From: Paralvinella palmiformis
Taxonomy: Eukaryota; Annelida; Polychaeta; Terebellida; Alvinellidae
Length of the DNA: 64,000 nt
Direction of reading: 5' to 3'
Assembly: GCA_025642065.1 (NCBI GenBank)
Contig: JAODUP010000427.1
Span: 721,001-785,000 of the forward strand
Both the position numbers and the translations under genes were made by a program. The notes under the pieces were generated by a model. The model was given only the letters and a program-made list of their open reading frames with translations, made no database searches and had not been told where the DNA came from. Below, in pieces: positions 26,773-38,620 of this stretch. Each line of letters opens with the position of its first letter. The stretch's first letter is position 1.

Positions 26773-29764
26773 TGTTTTGATCTATCATGTATATAATTAT
26801 TAAAATTACCTAAATCTCCTCCTAGAGTGTAATCTCTCATAATAGCTTTTACATGGTAATACTACTACATCACCTGTATATATTTTCATCACATTTAATT
26901 AAAAAGTTCTGTTTAACATTTCACTTATTCTCAGATGAAAGCTGGGGGTGTATTAAGATGCAGTTGCTTTAATTTGTTCAGGAAAGAAATCTTAAGATTT
27001 AATAATATTTGATCAATAGTGTTTTTATTTCCATTTTCCAAGTTTTTAATAATAAGATGGAAATAAGGTATTACTATAGTTAAAGCTGTTTTACCATTGA
27101 TTTCTTACCAAAAAATATAGAGCCCTGAAATAAAGAAATAAAAATAATTGTGTAAAAATCAAATTGTAAAAAGAGTAATGTAGATTTTGCTGATACTTTA
27201 TGACAATTTGTTCATCTTCACAGATGAGGATGAAGATGGCGTGTTAAAGGCCAACAAGGATACATGGAAAGAATTCAGTCGACTATCACTGGCTACTGTA
27301 AAGGGAGGTAAGTAAGAGGATTACTATTGAATCAGTGCTGCACGAGGGTGTACCTTGCTATAATGTTTGGCTACAGTTTGTTTATGTAACCCTAATGTTC
27401 ATCCTCATGGTGTAAAATGTTCTCTAAAAGTAAACAAGAGACCATATTAATAAAAAATAATTGAAATGTGGTTTGTGTGATAGTTCAGAAACTGAAAAAA
27501 TCAATGATATACCGAGGGTTTAGTCCATTAAATTCAACTGTAATAATTACTAGCATTATTTTCGATATTTGAAAACCTGTTCTTTACAACTGATGTTTTT
27601 ATTTGTTATAAAAGTTTTAATGCCATTAATTACTTGATTTGAATAAGAGTATTCCAATGGTGCAGTGGTTAGAGCACTGTGCTGCAAACCTCCATATGTC
27701 CCAGGTTTGACCTTTGCCACGGTCTGACCTCAACTCAACTTGAATTAATAAATTGCAGCATTATGCGATGAGAGGCATGGTGTTGTTATGATGATGATGA
27801 TGATGATTGATGTTTTATGTCCACTTTTGTGCACATGGTAAACTAAATGGGCTGAGCAACCTCCAAAGGTAATGAAGCAAAGTCAAAGATGAAACACCCT
27901 TCAGAGATGCCCATGCCAATATTCGAACTTAGGTGGTAGTGATCTGTGATCCAACATGCTACCAGTTAGACCAAGGAGGCGAGGTGCCCATTAGTGCTGT
28001 TATGATTGGAAGGTTTTCTGTCAAACAGAATTATAATGTTGTTAAATTTGATAGGACTTGTGCTTTATGCTGGGATCTTTAATTTTATTTATTGTATATA
28101 TTAATGATCTATGCAAAAGATATTATGTGTTAAAACGTAATCTGTTTGCAACCAATACAAACATGTTCTATAAAGGAAACATCAGTTCAGAAATACTTAA
28201 TTCTGAATTAGATCAAGTAAGCTAGTGATTTGATCTAAAATAAACACTTGATAGTCCAGTAATTGATATGAGGATTTTTTACAACTGTTATTAATACTTC
28301 AGTAGTAAAAACGAGGACTATATCAAATTCTTAACTGTCATCATAAGCAATAAATTTATTTGGTATATCTGTATACAATCACTAGAATATAAATTATATA
28401 TTATTGTATAGTTAATGTGCTCAGTCACACAAAGAGTTGTATGTTTTTAATAAGAAAAATTTCAAGCAAGATTAATATGAACTGAAATCATGAAAACTGT
28501 TAGAAGGACAGCTCACCTTCGGTTCAAATTTTCAGGACTAATACAAATATGCTCATACAAATTTTAAATGATGTCAAAATATGAACAGGATCAAGCGTAT
28601 ATTAAATAATCAAGTTTAAAGCATTGATTAATCAACTATTAATGGTCTGTGGACGCTGTCATTTTTATGATAAAGACAGACTGAATGATCTTAAAATCAG
28701 ATGTCACTTATCAGAAGCTGTTTGTAGTGCCCGGTTATAACAATGCAAACAGGGGTCATGTAATTTCGGAACAAAAGTGTGTCTACAAATATTACAGTAT
28801 AATTGCTCTAAACAGTCTCAAATGTTAGTGAAATGGCTAAAGAAAACTAAACAGTGAAATTCCTTAAGATGATTGTTTTATAGCCCTACTCTTGTAACAA
28901 AAAAAAACATATCTACAGAGCTGTCAGATTTATGCCAATGAACCGGAGACGGTGTCAACTAGTAGTAGTTAGGTTGAGCATGAGGGCAGTTAACGTCACG
29001 AGGATGGCTAAGCCAGAGCATCTCTGACCTGACTTGATTGGGATCCAGATGACCATATAATCCTTGTGCCATCTGAGGTCAGAACAACTGACTTTTTCCT
29101 TCCCCTCATACAATCTAGCTTTCGAGGAAGCCGTAATGGCTACCCTCCGGTAATTAGGATTAATTTTATATTTATTATATTGGGTAGAGTTTGTGATTAT
29201 TATTGGGTGATTTTGGGTTATTTGTATAAGCATTAATACACGTTTAAATCATATTACCTGAGGGTGAACTGTTCCTTTAATCACCGATAGTCAGGATCAT
29301 TGGCCATCATAATGCAGCATGATCTGTCTTATACACAGACACATTAGTCATCCAGTTATTGGTCTACTACACTGCTCTGAGAGTTGAGATCACATTCCAA
29401 TTTTATGTGGATCTGTGAGATAAGCCCTCCATCAGTAAAAGCTTTAATCTATTGATAATGTTCACTAAGGAGTAACCCCTTGCCCATATGTCCTCGGTGG
29501 TGAGATTAAGACATAAGGTGAATAATTTCATAATTCGTTCATACATTGTAGATGCAGTATATCACATATGTAGACCATGTTATGATGGAGGAGCTATCAT
29601 GCACATGCACAACAATAACTGATTTAACATTTTTGGCCATTTTAATTAGTCATCCCACGTTTTACTCTTTTTACTTACTGTATGTTTTTTTATGTGTATT
29701 TTCAGGTAAATGCATCAAGTCGCCACTGAAACGTCCAACAAAGAAAAAGAAATCAAAAAACTAA
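17233..29764 (+). CDS. FRMD8: FERM domain-containing protein 8
   Basis: Coding exons: 17233-17326, 20235-20489, 20718-20885, 21117-21218, 22742-22800, 23292-23458, 23676-23864, 23957-24080, 24788-24946, then either 25443-25527 or 26608-26683, then 27224-27307 and 29706-29764. All junctions are GT-AG and phases agree, giving 514 or 511 residues; the human protein is about 464. Residues 1-116 are low-complexity. The FERM region follows: MDEPFLQFRRNVFF-like DEPILMFQRNVFYSRS, EILRLLYAEAKENVI, RYPLNQEDC, LPYYGAAFFRG and LLGLLYEDMSWEY are all close to family motifs, and the tail is lysine-rich. From family knowledge, FRMD8 (iTAP; Drosophila Bili) binds iRhoms to stabilise the ADAM17 sheddase and modulates LRP6/Wnt signalling at the plasma membrane. 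A splice acceptor at 17195 precedes the start exon, so a 5' untranslated exon lies upstream. Confidence 0.93.
19183..19493. mobile_element. 311-bp hAT-type MITE with GGAATTGA boxes, exact 8-bp TSD
   Basis: Ends CAGACATGGGGTCAATTC and, inverted, CATACATGGGGTTAATTCC. It is flanked on both sides by GTACAAAC (19175-19182 and 19494-19501), an exact 8-bp target duplication. The interior is rich in GGAATTGA and its complement. It is inserted in FRMD8 intron 1 in a non-coding position. It has no coding capacity. Confidence 0.85.
20612..20672 (+). repeat. SINE tail fragment (GGGCGCTATATAAAT)
   Basis: TACTGTAAAGCGTCTTAGAG, then AGCTGAATAGGGCGCTATAT and CACATATTATT. It matches the tails at 12440-12500 and 38447-38514. 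FRMD8 intron 2. Confidence 0.7.
21470..21657 (+). repeat. tRNA-derived SINE, full copy with (ATC)n tail
   Basis: The head TGGTCTAGCGGTAGTGTG (A-box-like) and TGTTCGAATCTCGG (B-box) is followed by a body reading CTTTGACTTTGCTTCATTACC and GCTCGGCCCATTTAGCC, ending in AAACATCAATC and ATC repeats. Other copies: 27790-27993 (minus), 39484-39664 (plus, altered head), 11663-11735 (tail), about 46420-46486 (minus, internally deleted) and 59572-59637 (minus, tail). Located in FRMD8 intron 4. Confidence 0.75.
22283..22522 (+). repeat. Three tandem copies of an 80-bp unit
   Basis: Copies begin at 22283, 22363 and 22443 with AATGTCTGTGTCTG and differ at only a few bases. Each ends in a pyrimidine-rich stretch plus TTTCTAACA; only the last copy continues as CAG, a usable splice acceptor. 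Located in FRMD8 intron 4. Confidence 0.95.
22839..22868. repeat. (GA)n microsatellite
   Basis: About 30 bp of GA repeats in FRMD8 intron 5. Confidence 0.95.
25443..25527 (+). CDS. FRMD8: FRMD8 alternative exon 10a
   Basis: 85 nt, entry phase 0, exit phase 1, acceptor TTTACCAG, donor GGTAATG. It encodes AKLMDALIDTCVEVKRTKK and then a Cys/Asp-rich end (CGCDEVDAL). It corresponds to the C-terminal helix of the FERM F3 lobe by comparison with the human order of motifs. It is clearly paralogous to exon 10b. Confidence 0.85.
26070..26320 (-). mobile_element. Partial copy of the TTAA-flanked MITE family
   Basis: Matches, in reverse orientation, the interior of the copy at 55739-56330: shared blocks around GATTAACCAGCACTTTCAAC, GGATTATTTAATATG and TTGTTTGAGTATA. 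Terminal repeats are not recognisable. It lies in the intron between the two alternative FRMD8 exons. Confidence 0.6.
26608..26683 (+). CDS. FRMD8: FRMD8 alternative exon 10b
   Basis: 76 nt, entry phase 0, exit phase 1, acceptor AAACCAG, donor GGTAAAA. It encodes ARLMDALIDSCRLLRETLEP and then GQHHW. The first ten residues differ from exon 10a by a single K/R change, while the second half is unrelated. Using both exons (161 nt) or neither would break the frame of exon 11. Confidence 0.85.
26728..26770. repeat. (AT)n microsatellite
   Basis: About 40 bp of AT repeats immediately downstream of FRMD8 exon 10b. A similar array lies at about 24212-24241 downstream of exon 8. Confidence 0.95.
27658..27760 (+). 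repeat. tRNA-like SINE head
   Basis: TGGTGCAGTGGTTAGAGCAC followed about 40 nt later by CAGGTTTGACC gives tRNA-like A and B boxes. A similar head lies at about 19576-19620. FRMD8 intron 11. Confidence 0.5.
27790..27993 (-). repeat. tRNA-derived SINE, minus-strand copy
   Basis: Begins with (GAT)n and GATTGATGTTTTATG, then CACTTTTGTGCACATGG, and ends in the complement of the tRNA-like head. It is the reverse of the copy at 21470-21657. Confidence 0.75.
28500..29280. mobile_element. TTAA-flanked MITE, about 780 bp
   Basis: The left end is TTAGAAGGACAGCTCACC, and the right end inverted is TTAAAGGAACAGTTCACCC, an imperfect inverted repeat with (near-)TTAA at both edges. Its left interior matches the copy at 55739 (GGACTAATA, ATTAAATAATC, GATTAATC). 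The central part, 28950-29160, is not shared and encodes nothing recognised. FRMD8 intron 11. Confidence 0.7.
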
Positions 29765-29884
29765 CTACAGTTCTCAGCATTCTACATTTCTTTAAATTAA
29801 CTCTAAGGATTTGTTGTCTCTGAGTGTCCAGTCAGAGTACAATCAGGATTGTCATTGCGTTGTGTCCAGAGAATTATTTTTAAT

Positions 29885-29890
29885 AATAAA
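29885..29890 (+). promoter_or_regulatory. Candidate poly(A) signal of FRMD8
   Basis: AATAAA 121 nt after the FRMD8 stop codon. Confidence 0.5.
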
Positions 29891-31498
29891 CCAGTGTATA
29901 AGAAACAAGTTTTAACAGGACAAATAGCTAGGAAGTACTGTCTAGGCTTTGTTTATTTTGTTTTATTTAGGCACATATAAGATCATCTTTGGTTGAATTC
30001 ATCTGCCATCATCAAACTATTAACTTATCCTGATGTTCTGTTGCAAATATGAAAGCCAAAAAAATCAAATTTCAAATATTCCTTGTTTTTATGAAACTTT
30101 TATGAGTTTTGTTTGTGTGTTTTAATCTTGGCCAGATTGTCTGTGATAACCACTAGTAAGCCTACGTTAAGATGGCTTTTAGCTATGCAGCGAGTTGTCC
30201 ACCGAGTACGGCATCTACATGCTGCTGTGCACCAGTGCGGCTATTCATGTTATTTTGATGCTACCCTATCTGATTTCGACAGAATTTCATTGGTGATGGG
30301 AATACTATTTCTGTACATCGTACGCACTTGGAGAAGTGTATGTTTTGTGTGGCTGCTTTTCACCAATTTGTGTGCAATTATGATTTCATCATTCCTGGAG
30401 TTTTAACCAAAAACGCCTCGTATTCATCTCCATTCTCGAGTGTGTATACCACGTGGCATGTGTACTGGAAATTCTTGCCACATATTTTCTATGATTATTT
30501 TATTTTTATGAATCAATTCCTTCGTAGCGGTCTGTGTAGAATCTCACGACTTGCCCGTATGTAATATTTTTATCGGTTGTATATAGATAGTGACAGAATT
30601 ACGTTCGCAATAATTCACGCTTTCGTGCATCAAATGTTGAAAATAGATGTTTTCCTTCCTCTCCATAATAACATTTGTTTTGATAAGTACGTAACATCCA
30701 ATCAGTTTGTATCATCATGAGCTTGAAAGCCTGCTATTGTTCTTGGATACAGTCTATGGTCAATAAAGGCCATGTCAGATCGGGATTTTCGCTTTTCCCT
30801 AATTTGACATCAGTTTTGATGGTTTGGTAGCAGGTTTGATGCGTGAATGTCCATTTAACTCTATACTGATTGAAGTGTTAAAATATTGAGTATGTCCACT
30901 GTACAGTTCATACAAGATAATAAATCTGAACTCAAAGTAACTTCATCAGGCAGGTCTTCTTCAAATGGCCTTCGCCACACTTCAGTTGACTTACATCTGC
31001 GTTTGAATATTTTAGAAAAATTGTTATCACTTATTCCATTACCAACATCACACGTGTTAATAATTAATTATATAGCCATAGCTTGTGGTCACCATATCCT
31101 CACACCTATACTGAAACCATGTTTGATAAGACAAATATGGAATTTCAGTTTCAGGGGCTATTCATGAAAACACTTGTTATTCACCTTGGTGTAATTATTA
31201 ACCATAGAGATCCTGCTTTATTTTATTTTTTAGTAATTCATCAAGATTTGTCAAATATATTTATATATTTTTTTTTTTATAAGTTGGACCTTCTGGAGGA
31301 TATTGTAATTTGTTACATGGACTAAGTTATTGGCCCATGTTTCAGATAATAACCTGTACGTGAATCAATCAAATATCCTTTTTGACATATTGCAGATATA
31401 AACAAATCTAATGTATCAAATATGAACGTGTTCAAAACGAAGATCCTAGTAGCAGTAGTAGATGAATGCATTGTTTGAAATAAGATTTTTCACAGGAA
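29891..31498. other. Convergent intergenic stretch
   Basis: Lies between the 3' ends of FRMD8 (plus) and MAD2L1BP (minus). Open frames of up to 97 codons around 30113-31325 overlap one another and have no family resemblance. Nothing else is seen. Confidence 0.5.
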
Positions 31499-31504
31499 TT
31501 TATT
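31499..31504 (-). promoter_or_regulatory. Candidate poly(A) signal of MAD2L1BP
   Basis: AATAAA on the minus strand about 155 nt after the stop codon. Confidence 0.4.
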
Positions 31505-31658
31505 TTCCTACAAAACCGTATATTGTAAAATCATATGGCAGTAACATGAGAAAATATTAATTGTATCAAATATGTGCAAGTTATCACACACACACACACG
31601 GATAAACATGGATGAATGTCTGTGCTTAAAATATAAAATTCTCTTGTACATGTCATGA

Positions 31659-34600
31659 TTACATACGACCAGGCTTAGTAGTTCTATCTTTATAGCCTTT
31701 TATACACGTAGGCAGTTGGTACCATAAATAACCAGTCTGTACGAGATCGTATGGGTCACAGTGTACACTTTGGCTTAGTGGAGTCTTAGTCAATGCTGCT
31801 GGGGTCTCGCATTTACACGCCCAAGAAACGGACTCGACTTCCTTCACATTTTGTCTGTGGCATTCTGTATGCAGACGACAAGCCGGCATACTGTGAAAAG
31901 AGTGTTCACCACCTTTAGCTGTGTTATGGTCATCAGTTTCTATGAAGCTTCTCTGTGACGACACATCGAGGAGTGATGCATTCAGTGGCTCCACTCCAGA
32001 TATGTTAAATTCAGTTTCGTTCGGTCTGCTCCACTCTTCAGTACTGCTGTTGTTTGGATAAATAAAATGCACCGACAAACGGCTTCCACTGCTCGGCAGC
32101 TTGAACCTTGGCTTTGGAATGATTGGCGCTTCACAGGTATACTCCTCTGGCATCTCTAGGAGAACAAACACCCTGGCACACGATCTAAGCTGATGACTTT
32201 CGACAAAGAAAGGTGATGCCGTTAGCTCTCTGAACAGCTGTGCCTTGCACTGACTCAAAGTGAGGATCTTTCCACTGTACAGTGAAGTCGGAAACTGAAT
32301 CATGTAAGATTCTTTTGGCAATACACTAGTTGAGCCTACCAGGATCAATACACGCCTGATTGAGACTGCTGACGTGAATGCCTGTTCTAATGTAGAGATA
32401 ACTTCTGACATGTGCTGGACATACAGCTTTTGCTGGCGTATTTCCAGTCCCTTCCTGGAAAACGACTGATAACCCGGAAGAAGTGTGCAATCTTGCTGTT
32501 TGTTCTGAAAACACACCAAAAAATCAGCTTTAGTTGGTTCTCATGGATAAGATCTAGCTAATATTTATTTCTAAAAATGAATTGTTTCATGTTAAATCGG
32601 GACAAAATATAAATAATACTATGTTACATAAATGCCAAAATAAAGTTGAGTAGGTAAATATCAAATTAAAACTGATTTAATCAACTCATTGTTATGACGG
32701 CTCATCAGAGATTACATAATTATCATCTGCTTTACATGACCCTCTGTATTTAACCAAAGTCATTATTAGGTGTCTGGATTAGAAGGTCGCATATTTATAA
32801 CCTACATCAAGATGAGAACATTAGTATTATTACCAGCTTGATCAGTGATATTTAAAAAAGATTTCTGTCATGCCAAATTAGAATGAAAAATATTAAATAC
32901 TCTCCAAGGACTGAGGTGCAAACTAAACACAAAATATATCATCGTGGGAATGGACAGTTTGTGATGACATGACATTTTAGGTGTCTCATAAATGTCCCAG
33001 TTACCAAAAACCCATAAAAATAGTTCTGTCAACTATAAATACTGTACAATATTTCCAGATGATATTACATGACTGTACTTTCACAGTAAATGCTAAGCAT
33101 CACAATGAATATATAATTTCTTAACAGATTTATTCCAACACAGAGAAAAGTGAACTACTGAAACAGGCAAGACTAATTTACTGGTGACTGGAAAAATTTC
33201 AAGAAAAATACTAAATAAAATAGGGATAATGTTTTCTGGGAATAGTTCACAATATATTATTGTACTAGAAACAAATAAATGAACCAACGTGAGAGATATA
33301 CTATAGAAGGAAAACAAATAAATCAGTAGGCCTGTGTATATACTATGTACACATTTAAATACATTTTGACACTAATGTTTTTGTTTATTTCTGGGCTTCA
33401 TTTATTATCAATGTTGATGTTTTTTAGCCGATAATCTACTTGATCTTCTGATGAAATACTAGTACAGTTAATAGACTGGAAAGCAGTGTTCTCACCTGAA
33501 ATCTAATAACAATGTTTCCCGACACAATTACAACATTTTGGCAAATTATTGTAATCCAGTAGACATTTATGTAACGATATATGGCTAAATTCGCAAGTGC
33601 ACAGCAATCCAAGTTTCCACCAGACGGGGGAAACCAAGAAAATAACATTGCGCTAGTCACAGATCCATCATACAACTTCTATACTGCTTCTCATCACATT
33701 CAATAAAACACTTGAAACCCTGAATATTTATCATTAGAAATAATGTGTATTTAAAGTGTTCAATTCCTGGACGGCCTAGGAACTCTGATCCAAGAAATCT
33801 TGTCATGAATTTGCTATTTTCACTGATCTATCTCACAATGAAACTCGTTTGCTCTTCCATGACAATCTTGTTCAGAGACTCGTCAAAGGTAATGAATGAT
33901 CCAATGCTCTGATGTCACTGATCAGTCTTTCTTTTCAAGTAATGATCCATGCCAAAACATAATATGTAGGCTATCTCGGTGGGATTCATGACAAAATCCA
34001 CAACAATATCACTGTCTAGAAACATACTGCTGAATAGATCACCTATCTTGGTCATCTTATTGTAAGAGAAATGACAGAGTACACATTTGAACTATCTTTG
34101 TTCTCTTAGTTTTAACTGACACTAAGTATGGATGTTCTGCATCAATGGAACAATGTTGTCATTAATAGTATTATAAAGTAGTATTAATTTGTATTATTAA
34201 TACAAATTACACAGATCATCAACGTGAACAGAAACATTTAAATCACCACCAAAATTATGCTTCTTGCTGGGTTCAATTTCATTATGATGTTCAGTAGAAG
34301 TGGAAGTGACTGGGCTAGTGAGCAAACTGAAATGCTGTGACGTGACACAGGTGCTCTCTAGACTGATGCGGATTACAGTTTCTCTTGAGCATTAATATCT
34401 GAGCCATTTTGAATCATCTTCCTCTTGTAAAGTTGCTTCTGGCTCAAACTGTAATGGTTGTATATCATTCATGACATAATTTTAACAAAATAATGCCGTT
34501 TAGTTATGGAATAATTCTTTGCTCACACTTGCTTACATGCTATTAAAGTATTATTGTACAGGCTCTACAGACTTCAGGTCAACCAGATACACTGAAGTGA

Positions 34601-37115
34601 TGTCAGCATTCGGGAGCTTCCGGTCACTGTTTAGCTTCAAAGTTGATTAATCAGCACTTTGAACGGGATTATTTAATATGTGGGTGATCGTTTACATTTT
34701 TTGACATTATTTATGATATTTGTGAGTATAGCTGGATTAGTCCTTAAAATCTGAAATGAAGGTGGACTATCCCTTAAATTAAGCTGATATGAAACATGAC
34801 TGGGATGCTTTTGATTAAATAAGCTGAATGACTTCATGGTGGAGAAAATTTCTTCTGCAACATTACACCTGGTCCCAAAATCATGATCAGGGATATATCT
34901 GATTTGTCATAACATAAATATCATATGGATGCACCTATATTTCTCTTGACATTAATGCATGGTCTGTCAGCATTAGCTTTTTACATATTTGGTTCTTTTT
35001 TATGAAACTTATGGTACATTGAACCACCTGAATTACAGATCATCTGATGCCAAAGAACATGTTTCTGCAGATTCACAGATTCAACATGTGCCTTTAGGGA
35101 ACACTGAAAATTGAAATAGAACACTACATACTAAGTATATGGTTCCCACAGCTAAGGAAATATTATTTTCCAGGACAAAATTACCATTTTCCCGGACAAA
35201 GTATACAATATTTAAAGGTAATAAATCAAGATACATGTACATGCAAAAAGCATATCATATTAATTCAATGTATGATCAATTATTGGCATTTTTATGGTAC
35301 ACCCCCCCTCCTCTCCTCATAATATTTTTCTTCTACAATCAAAGTTTACTTCTACAGGCATAATATTTTTTCACAGGCTTTTTGTGTTCTAAGTGGATTT
35401 TTTCACAGGCAATATTTTTTCTATGACATATCATGATTTTGTAAAATTCAAGATTTCTAGGACCTGGAAAATTCATTTTTTATTTTCCAGGATGTGTGGG
35501 AACCCTGATATAGTGATAGTAACATAGGATATAGTAAGTCATTAATGATTAAGTTAGGTATGTGACATTGAGTTATTTTACAGATAACTTTATTATTTAA
35601 TTAAACTTAGAGTCCAGTCTTCTAGCTACTCTATATATAATCATTAAACCCTGTGCTACACCATAAATTTAACAATGTTTCCACTGAACTTATATTTTAC
35701 TTTTAGCAACAAATTATTCCCATTTTCTTGGCATATCCCAAATAGTGGCATAAGGGCTATAAATGGAATTCATACTCAGAGGGTAATTATTAAATGTACT
35801 ACATGATCTATAAATGAAGTCCCTCTGGCATTGGTAGTAGCAAAAAAAAGTTGCAACACCATTTTCTAACATTCCAAAGCAGATGGGAATGGATACTGTT
35901 CACATACTTTTAAAGTGAGTAATGCTACAGTATCTCTTGCCATAGCCTGAGTGACAGCATATCTTTTAAGCTGAGCAGAGTTGGGTTTGTACCGGGTACA
36001 AAGATATTTCTATCCTACCTATGATAGAAACCTATGGTAAAAACAATGATAGACATAGGAAAAATAGTAGAAACTGGATAATTATCCAGTAGAAACTGAT
36101 TTTCAGATTGAATTAGGAGGCATTATTTTCACAAGCACAGACACTCATTGAAAACATACAGATGCAAATGTTGAAGTTTTTCAAAGTTGCTGTTTAGTGT
36201 TTGATTCTACTGAAAATAAAACATATATATGTAATTGTAAATATAAATGTATAGGTAGGACACAATATGTACCCAAATCTGAATTTCTGACCAAAATACA
36301 AAGGCCCAAAAGGGGTATTTTTAATGTTGAAAATTGATGAAAAAATAAGATTCCAATCCAAGTGTTGATCTTGGGCCGTAATGGTAGTTTTCCAGCCTGT
36401 TACCACTACCAGATCATGGCAGATGTCGCACTAGTTGTGAATATTGTGACTAACTGTCTATTATGACAACCCCATCACGATAATCCCATGTCATGTGACT
36501 TGTCAAAATTGCAGATATATCTCAGTAATACTAATAGGTTATCTGAAGTTGATTAGCCGCGTACACTTAACTTTAAGTTAACCCATTTTGACATTATTAT
36601 TCTATCACACTGACACTCACAGGTGTGGTGGGTCAATGGGTTTAACCATCTCGGCATCTGATAATGATATTTTGACTTATCAAACTCGAAAGTGGGTTGG
36701 TTAGTAGGGTCAAAAACACGTTTAACGACAGTCACAATGTTGAATGCAGCAAACGTTAGTTAAATAAACAATATTCATCACAAGTCTTACCAGGTTTAAA
36801 GTTTATATTCTAAATTAAACTGATTTAGGAAAATCTACTCTTCATTTCGACTTTAAGTTTAGTCTTTACTCTTCAAAGTTTACTTGAGTGATCAGATCAC
36901 TGATCAGATTACGGTTTTATCAAACTTACCTGCTGGGCATTTACAACACGCACAATTTGATTGTGCGGCATAGGAATCTGCTGCCTTTGATACATAATAT
37001 CCTTTAAGAATTCCGTCACTAATTTGACCTTAACGGAACTGGTTAAAGCACCATCAAGAGCTATTGTGGAGATACAATTTTGAAAACGACCTTTTCGTTT
37101 CGGCAAAGTCGCCAT
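31659..37115 (-). CDS. MAD2L1BP: MAD2L1-binding protein (p31comet)
   Basis: Exons are 37115-36930 (62 codons, phase 0, donor GTAAGTTT) and 32504-31659 (acceptor TTTTCAG), giving 343 residues. Residues 36-50 (FLKDIMYQRQQIPMP) are nearly identical to the vertebrate p31comet motif. EVISTLEQAF with RRVLILVGSTSVLPKESY follows the vertebrate order, and the C-terminus YLWYQLPTCIKGYKD is the conserved HORMA safety-belt end. The protein is about 70 residues longer than human; the extra length is mainly a Ser/Asn/His-rich loop (about residues 220-315) before the C-terminal strand. From family knowledge, p31comet binds closed MAD2 and recruits TRIP13 to disassemble the mitotic checkpoint complex. The 4.4-kb intron holds one TTAA-type MITE and two hAT-like ends. 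A short exon inside it cannot be excluded, but the phases join without one. Confidence 0.9.
34295..34777 (-). mobile_element. Copy of the TTAA-flanked MITE family
   Basis: The right edge AAGGTGGACTATCCCTTAAA is the complement of the 55739 left end. Interior blocks ATTAATATCTGAGCCATTTT, CTCTTGAGCATTAATATC and TTAATCAGCACTTTGAAC are shared with 55739-56330 in reverse. The left edge is unclear. MAD2L1BP intron. Confidence 0.65.
35138..35507. mobile_element. 370-bp hAT-like MITE (GGTTCCCACA ends, CCTGGAAAA boxes)
   Basis: The left end is TATGGTTCCCACAGC, and the right end inverted is CAGGGTTCCCACACATCCTG. TTTTCCAGG or CCTGGAAAA boxes recur near both ends. CAGGGTTCCCACA termini are known from hAT-type MITEs in other animals. 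No clear 8-bp duplication was found, possibly through decay. MAD2L1BP intron. Confidence 0.55.
35976..36095 (+). mobile_element. hAT-like left end with TTTCTATC/GATAGAAA boxes
   Basis: Begins CAGAGTTGGGTTTGTACCGG, includes the palindrome GTACCGGGTAC, then TTTCTATC (36007), GATAGAAA (36023) and AGTAGAAA (36066, 36088). It resembles the ends at 15251 and 53590 with a different box. The right end was not found. MAD2L1BP intron. Confidence 0.4.
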
Positions 37116-38154
37116 GATTCATTTAAATGATGGCGCCTGAAATAAAAACGAGGCTACATAAACACAAGCACGTGTTTCGAAAGCCTTGACCTAATATTAT
37201 TGACAACGTTGACAAAAACAGAGCCCGTTTCATTCCATCAGCGGCTCTGTTTCGTATGCCCGTTTCGTTATATCAGTAGATGGCTGCAACATTGAATGGA
37301 ATGATTTATTTTTAAATGTGTTGATATATTTAATAAATGTTTTTTCTGAGTGTATTTCTTTTTATAATAAACAACATAAAATGGCAAACTGCAGTAGCGA
37401 ATCAAACATGCCAATTTACATGCCATGGCTTACGTTTTTACTGTAAAATATAACTATTACTTGAACTCGAAGATTTTCGGTCTCTAGTAAGTAATATCCT
37501 TTGTATCCCACCTGATTACCGTTCTCATCTCCAGCAAACATAAGATTATATAAGTTAGTTTACAGTATATCATCGATCCTTAAATTACATACATTTCCCC
37601 ACCTTATTTTAACTTCGGACTTCTTAATTCCTGTTGTTGGTACTCCCGGAAAAGTTATAATTGATTGTCAGTATAGTGGGATATATCTTAATTACTAGTT
37701 TTCTTTGGATTGAATTGGGAATAAATATTTCGCCGTTGTTCCAAAATATTCCCAGCCCACGCACGTACGTGTTGAGATCAGTTTGAAAACTGGAACAAAT
37801 TAAAGCTTGATTTTACTGTTACCAATAATTATGGCCGCCCGTTGAAGATATTTAAACTGAGCCAGGATATGATCTGATATAATAGATCCAGGAGATCGAA
37901 TAGGTAATTATAACAGGGTTAATTGATGTTTCTATAATCAGTTAACTATAATTCAAGTCGTGATTCAGGCTTTCACGCAGTGTTGTTGCATGTTCATCCA
38001 ACTACTATATATAGATACAGTTATCTGAAACATTCTGAAAGAAAATATTGGTACGTTGTTCGTGAATTTTAAAGGCGTTGTCATCATTAATAACATTTTA
38101 ATATGTGCTACTTATAATTACTGGTGAAAATCACATTATTTCGCTTTAAATAGA

Positions 38155-38192
<38 letters not shown>

Positions 38193-38555
38193 CATACCAT
38201 AATATTTTGTAAATATATTTCTTGGTGTGACCAAATATGAAAGTAATTCTCGTAGTAGGTTTAACTTTTAAGTAGATATCAATTTTGCATGGTGGTTTAT
38301 CGCTCGCCATAATCCCGATTTTCTTCACCCATTTCTATATATATATACGGCGAGTAGTTCACAGACTTTTTTGGACGAGAGTTATTAATATTTTAATGGG
38401 GGAGTTTTTTCTTCCAGCCAGTCAACACTTAATTATAGCTGTAATATTGTAAAGTGCCTTAGAGTAGCTATCTAGCTGAATAGGACGCTATATAAATGCC
38501 ACATATTATTATTATTATGTAGCTATATAGGCTGTTTTCACCGAATGTGTGTGTG

Positions 38556-38620
<65 letters not shown>

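Noticed and set aside
30113..31325. Overlapping 78-97-codon frames between FRMD8 and MAD2L1BP
   Set aside because: Mutually overlapping, hydrophobic, no start context or homology; likely chance in UTR or intergenic DNA.
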